Made by a program: the position numbers and the translations under genes | Notes under the pieces: generated by a model | Database searches by the model: none | The model's input: only the letters and a program-made list of their open reading frames with translations | What the model was told of the DNA's origin: nothing | Shown here: in pieces, positions 5,200 through 7,268 of the stretch | Numbering within the stretch: position 1 is the first letter of the stretch | How the letters are laid out: every line of letters begins with the position of its first letter | Source of the DNA: Candidatus Methanomethylophilaceae archaeon | Lineage (GTDB): Archaea > Thermoplasmatota > Thermoplasmata > Methanomassiliicoccales > Methanomethylophilaceae | Assembly (NCBI GenBank): GCA_016296195.1 | Contig: JAEDJU010000062.1 | Coordinates: 1-7,268 of the forward strand | Direction of reading: 5' to 3' | Length of the DNA stretch: 7,268 nt

Positions 5200-6210
5200 T
5201 CACGATGTTATAAAACTCTGGTCTAGACGGCCGATGACGCGTCTGGTGAATTCGTCGGTGGTCAGGGTCCCACCCATGTCGGGGGTCCTGTCGCCGGCCA
5301 CGTAGGTCTCCTTGAGGGCGTTGATTATGGATGTGGCGGCACCCCTCCTGTTGAGGTTGGACAAAGCCATGGCTCCGGCGAATATCGCCGATGTGGGGTT
5401 CACGTACTCCTTCTGGACGTCCTCGAACAGATGGATGCTTCCGGGTATCAGGAGGAAGTTGGAGTCCCCGGCGAATCCTACGGGGTACAGATGGTTCCCT
5501 CCGGCGAGTCCCGCGAGGATACCTGCGGCCACATGGCTGTAGAGGTCCGCACAGATGATGTACTCGTCCTCCAGGGGATCCCTGACGATCCTTGATGCCC
5601 ATGTGGGGACGTTTGTGCATTGGGTCTCCAGGCCGTTGGCCTCGAATAGGGATGTGAACGACTCCTCGAACAGGGCACTGGATTCGGGGAAGATGTCCTC
5701 ACGGGTTATGCATTTGACCTTCGTACCTCCGCACATCTCCATGTCGGTGAGTGCACGGGCCATCATCCTGCTGTAGGAGGAGGACCTGATGTACTTGGTC
5801 AGGGTGATGCCGTCGATGTCCCTGGTCTCGACGATATCCTGTCCGGGCTGGTTGTTGCTGGCCCAGAGGGTGATGTCCATGCCCTCCCTCCCGATGTCGG
5901 GGGAGAAGGTGGTGAACCTGCGCACCATGGCGTACAGGTCCAGTTGGGCCTTCAGTGTCTCCAGGGGATTCCTGTAGGCCCCGTTGTTCTCCTTGACGGT
6001 CCTCACGGGACCGCACAGGGTGGTTCCACACTCCCCCGCGAGATCCAATGTCTCGAAGGGGAGGTGCTGGCCCGATGCCTCGTAGGCGGAGAATCCGATC
6101 TCGCCGTGCACCAACTCGATGTCGTCGGCCACCGCTCCGATGACCTCCACGGCAGAGCCTATGATCGACGGACCGATCCCGTCACCGGGCAGGACCAGAA
6201 TCTTGTTCAT
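5200..6210 (-). CDS. Isocitrate/isopropylmalate dehydrogenase-fold protein with degenerate active site
   Basis: A 336-residue protein clearly of the decarboxylating beta-hydroxyacid dehydrogenase family (Icd, LeuB): LPGDGIGP at 7-14, CGPV at 66-69, LDLYAMVRR at 90-98, ILAGLAGG at 231-238, PGSIHLFED at 256-264 and VNPTSAIFAGAM at 270-281. Length is usual. The working residues are replaced. The first substrate arginine is Lys87. The R-E-N...Y motif after MDITL becomes WASNNQPGQ (116-124). The catalytic-lysine region reads CITREDIF. The metal-binding GDILSD motif reads SHVAAG (225-230). The NAD-binding HGSAPD motif reads PGSIHL. Ordinary Icd, LeuB or homoisocitrate dehydrogenase chemistry is therefore unlikely. 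The frame is intact with neighbour-like codons, so it is not a decaying gene. Its ATG lies two bases after the dys TGA (TGAGGATG), implying translational coupling. The function is unknown; a binding role or altered chemistry are both possible. Confidence 0.8.
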   Translation of the reverse strand: MNKILVLPGDGIGPSIIGSAVEVIGAVADDIELVHGEIGFSAYEASGQHLPFETLDLAGECGTTLCGPVRTVKENNGAYRNPLETLKAQLDLYAMVRRFTTFSPDIGREGMDITLWASNNQPGQDIVETRDIDGITLTKYIRSSSYSRMMARALTDMEMCGGTKVKCITREDIFPESSALFEESFTSLFEANGLETQCTNVPTWASRIVRDPLEDEYIICADLYSHVAAGILAGLAGGNHLYPVGFAGDSNFLLIPGSIHLFEDVQKEYVNPTSAIFAGAMALSNLNRRGAATSIINALKETYVAGDRTPDMGGTLTTDEFTRRVIGRLDQSFITS

Positions 6211-6212
6211 CC

Positions 6213-7166
6213 TCAGAGCACCCTGTTGGCGACGCCTGCGTAGATGATGGGCAGGGTGATGGTGGCATCTCCCTCGACGGTCATCTTCTTGGCATCGGAT
6301 TTGACCTTACCCCAGGAGACAGCCTCCCTGATGCGTGCTCCGGACAGGGATCCGTCGTACTCCTCGGCGGTGGTCAGGTAGATGCAGTAGTCGAGTCCTC
6401 CGCGGAACTGGTTCCACCAGATGACGTGGTGCTTGGAGATTCCTCCTCCGATGATGATGGCACCGGTGTACTCGGCATCGTTGGTCATCTCGGAGAGCAT
6501 CTGCTCGTCCGCGAAGAGGTCGATCCTGAGCTTCCTGTGCATCTGGTAGTACATCCAGAGCTGGCATCCGAAGGATCCGTCGGTGATTCCGGGGACGACG
6601 ATGGGGACACCGTTCTTGTGGCACTGGTACAGGAGGGAGTCCTCGTTGTCGAGCCTGGCACCGACCTGGTCGATGATCTCGTGGGTGCTCATGGACTGTG
6701 TCTCGGCGAAGATCTCGTCGAACATGGGCAGGAGGTTGTCCTCGAGGACCTCTCCGTAACAGGAGTCGGGGACCAGGACGTTTCCGAGCCTGCTGATCTC
6801 GTACTCGTCCCTGAGCATGGCGTCGTCCATCATGAAGTCGCCCTTGTAGTAGTCTGCGAATGTCCTGGACAGGTCGTGGTCGAGGGTTCCGCAGGTGGTG
6901 ATGATGACATCGACCATGTGGTTCCTGACCATGTCCACGATGACTCCGCGGGTTCCGGTGGCCATGATGCATGCGGGGAAGGACAGGATCTTGAGGCAAC
7001 CCTCCTTCTTGACCATGGCTGTGGCGATGTCTGCTGCATCGGCCAGTTTCTGGGCGGTGAATCCTCCCGCACGTCCCATGGCCTCGAGCATCTCGTCGAC
7101 GGTCATTCCCTTCTTGACCTTGATGTCTTCAACTGCGATCAGTTCGAGTTTCTCTTTGCCGGACAT
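6213..7166 (-). CDS. dys: Deoxyhypusine synthase
   Basis: A 317-residue protein matching deoxyhypusine synthase along its full length. The enzyme uses NAD and spermidine to put an aminobutyl group on one lysine of translation factor aIF5A, the first step to hypusine, in the cytoplasm. Visible marks: TCGTLDHDLSRTF (91-103), the NAD-site region VPGITDGSFGCQ (191-202), IIIGGGISKHH (237-247) with the conserved histidine pair, AEEYDGSLSGAR (267-278), and EAVSWGK (281-287), whose Lys287 is the lysine that forms the enzyme-imine intermediate. I chose the ATG at 7166; a TTG three codons upstream is less likely. A TATA-like ATTTAAAC at 7206-7213 would place the mRNA start near 7183, inside a small inverted repeat. 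It is the first gene of the proposed three-gene operon. Some archaea use agmatine routes to hypusine; substrate choice cannot be told here. Confidence 0.95.
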   Translation of the reverse strand: MSGKEKLELIAVEDIKVKKGMTVDEMLEAMGRAGGFTAQKLADAADIATAMVKKEGCLKILSFPACIMATGTRGVIVDMVRNHMVDVIITTCGTLDHDLSRTFADYYKGDFMMDDAMLRDEYEISRLGNVLVPDSCYGEVLEDNLLPMFDEIFAETQSMSTHEIIDQVGARLDNEDSLLYQCHKNGVPIVVPGITDGSFGCQLWMYYQMHRKLRIDLFADEQMLSEMTNDAEYTGAIIIGGGISKHHVIWWNQFRGGLDYCIYLTTAEEYDGSLSGARIREAVSWGKVKSDAKKMTVEGDATITLPIIYAGVANRVL

Positions 7167-7170
7167 GATG

Positions 7171-7186
7171 TTCAACTCTTGTTGAA
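7171..7186. repeat. Inverted repeat in the dys leader
   Basis: TTCAAC (7171-7176) and GTTGAA (7181-7186) form perfect six-base arms around TCTT, four bases upstream of the dys ATG and overlapping the predicted transcription start. It could be a repressor site or a small leader hairpin. TTCAAC recurs at 7241-7246. Confidence 0.4.
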
Positions 7187-7205
7187 GCCGGCTAGAAAGG
7201 AGGTT

Positions 7206-7213
7206 GTTTAAAT
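7206..7213 (-). promoter_or_regulatory. TATA box of the dys operon
   Basis: On the minus strand this reads ATTTAAAC, a reasonable archaeal box A about 43 bases before the dys ATG. Starting about 26 bases downstream leaves a leader of about 17 bases. The same stretch on the plus strand is GTTTAAAT, so divergent use is possible. Confidence 0.5.
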
Positions 7214-7268
7214 GGCTTACTCAAGGTCATGATGTGACTCTTCAACATGGTCCCGGATCATCAGTGTT

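Noticed and set aside
4116..7166. Pyrrolysine (in-frame TAG) in the methyltransferase operon
   Set aside because: No gene frame here is interrupted by TAG; all are open to a TGA. MtaA/MtbA-type proteins do not need pyrrolysine.
6426..7211. Plus-strand open frame of 261 codons antisense to dys
   Set aside because: Its Val/Asp/Gly-rich, low-complexity composition is typical of the complement of a GC-rich gene, and dys is unmistakable on the other strand.
1..7268. CRISPR array, rRNA, riboswitch or prophage attachment site
   Set aside because: No regularly spaced direct repeats, no rRNA-like conserved stretches, and no recognisable riboswitch core. The tRNA gene has no visible duplicated 3' end nearby that would mark an integration site.

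Overview
The window looks like a chromosomal stretch from a GC-rich methanogenic archaeon, most plausibly of the Methanomassiliicoccales (Thermoplasmata, gut or wetland lineages). The basis is: an archaeal-type deoxyhypusine synthase; a zinc-dependent corrinoid:coenzyme M methyltransferase homologue; TATA boxes about 25-27 bases upstream of several starts with little or no 5' leader; and TGA as the stop of every complete gene. The lineage is inferred from gene content and style, not from a search.

Left part (1-1170). An RNA ligase of the Rnl2-like nucleotidyltransferase family reads leftwards and is cut by the window edge. It is followed by a 188-base intergenic gap with a good TATA box, then a 90-residue rightward reading frame that resembles only the N-terminus of an archaeal transposase. 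That frame runs convergently into the end of the next gene.

Middle part (1138-3711). A short dCTP deaminase/dUTPase-family protein (leftward) and an S66 (LD-carboxypeptidase/MccF-like) peptidase (rightward) are divergent. Their starts lie 53 bases apart around one AT-rich element that could serve both. A calcium/sodium antiporter of the CaCA family follows on the + strand with its own TATA box. The dCTP deaminase-family protein lacks the deaminase glutamate, so it is more likely a dUTP diphosphatase.

Intergenic 3712-3915. This convergent gap holds a terminator-like hairpin and a strong palindrome, part of which recurs about 60 bases further on. A tRNA-Leu(GAG) gene with encoded CCA lies next on the minus strand, with its own promoter.

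Right part (4116-7166). Three minus-strand genes form a probable operon: deoxyhypusine synthase (dys), an isocitrate/isopropylmalate dehydrogenase-fold protein starting 2 bases after the dys stop, and a UroD-fold methylcobamide:CoM methyltransferase-like protein 31 bases further on. The middle protein keeps the fold landmarks but has lost nearly all family catalytic and metal-binding residues. It is the best candidate here for a function not yet described, and its position between a hypusine enzyme and a corrinoid methyltransferase homologue is the oddest feature of the window.
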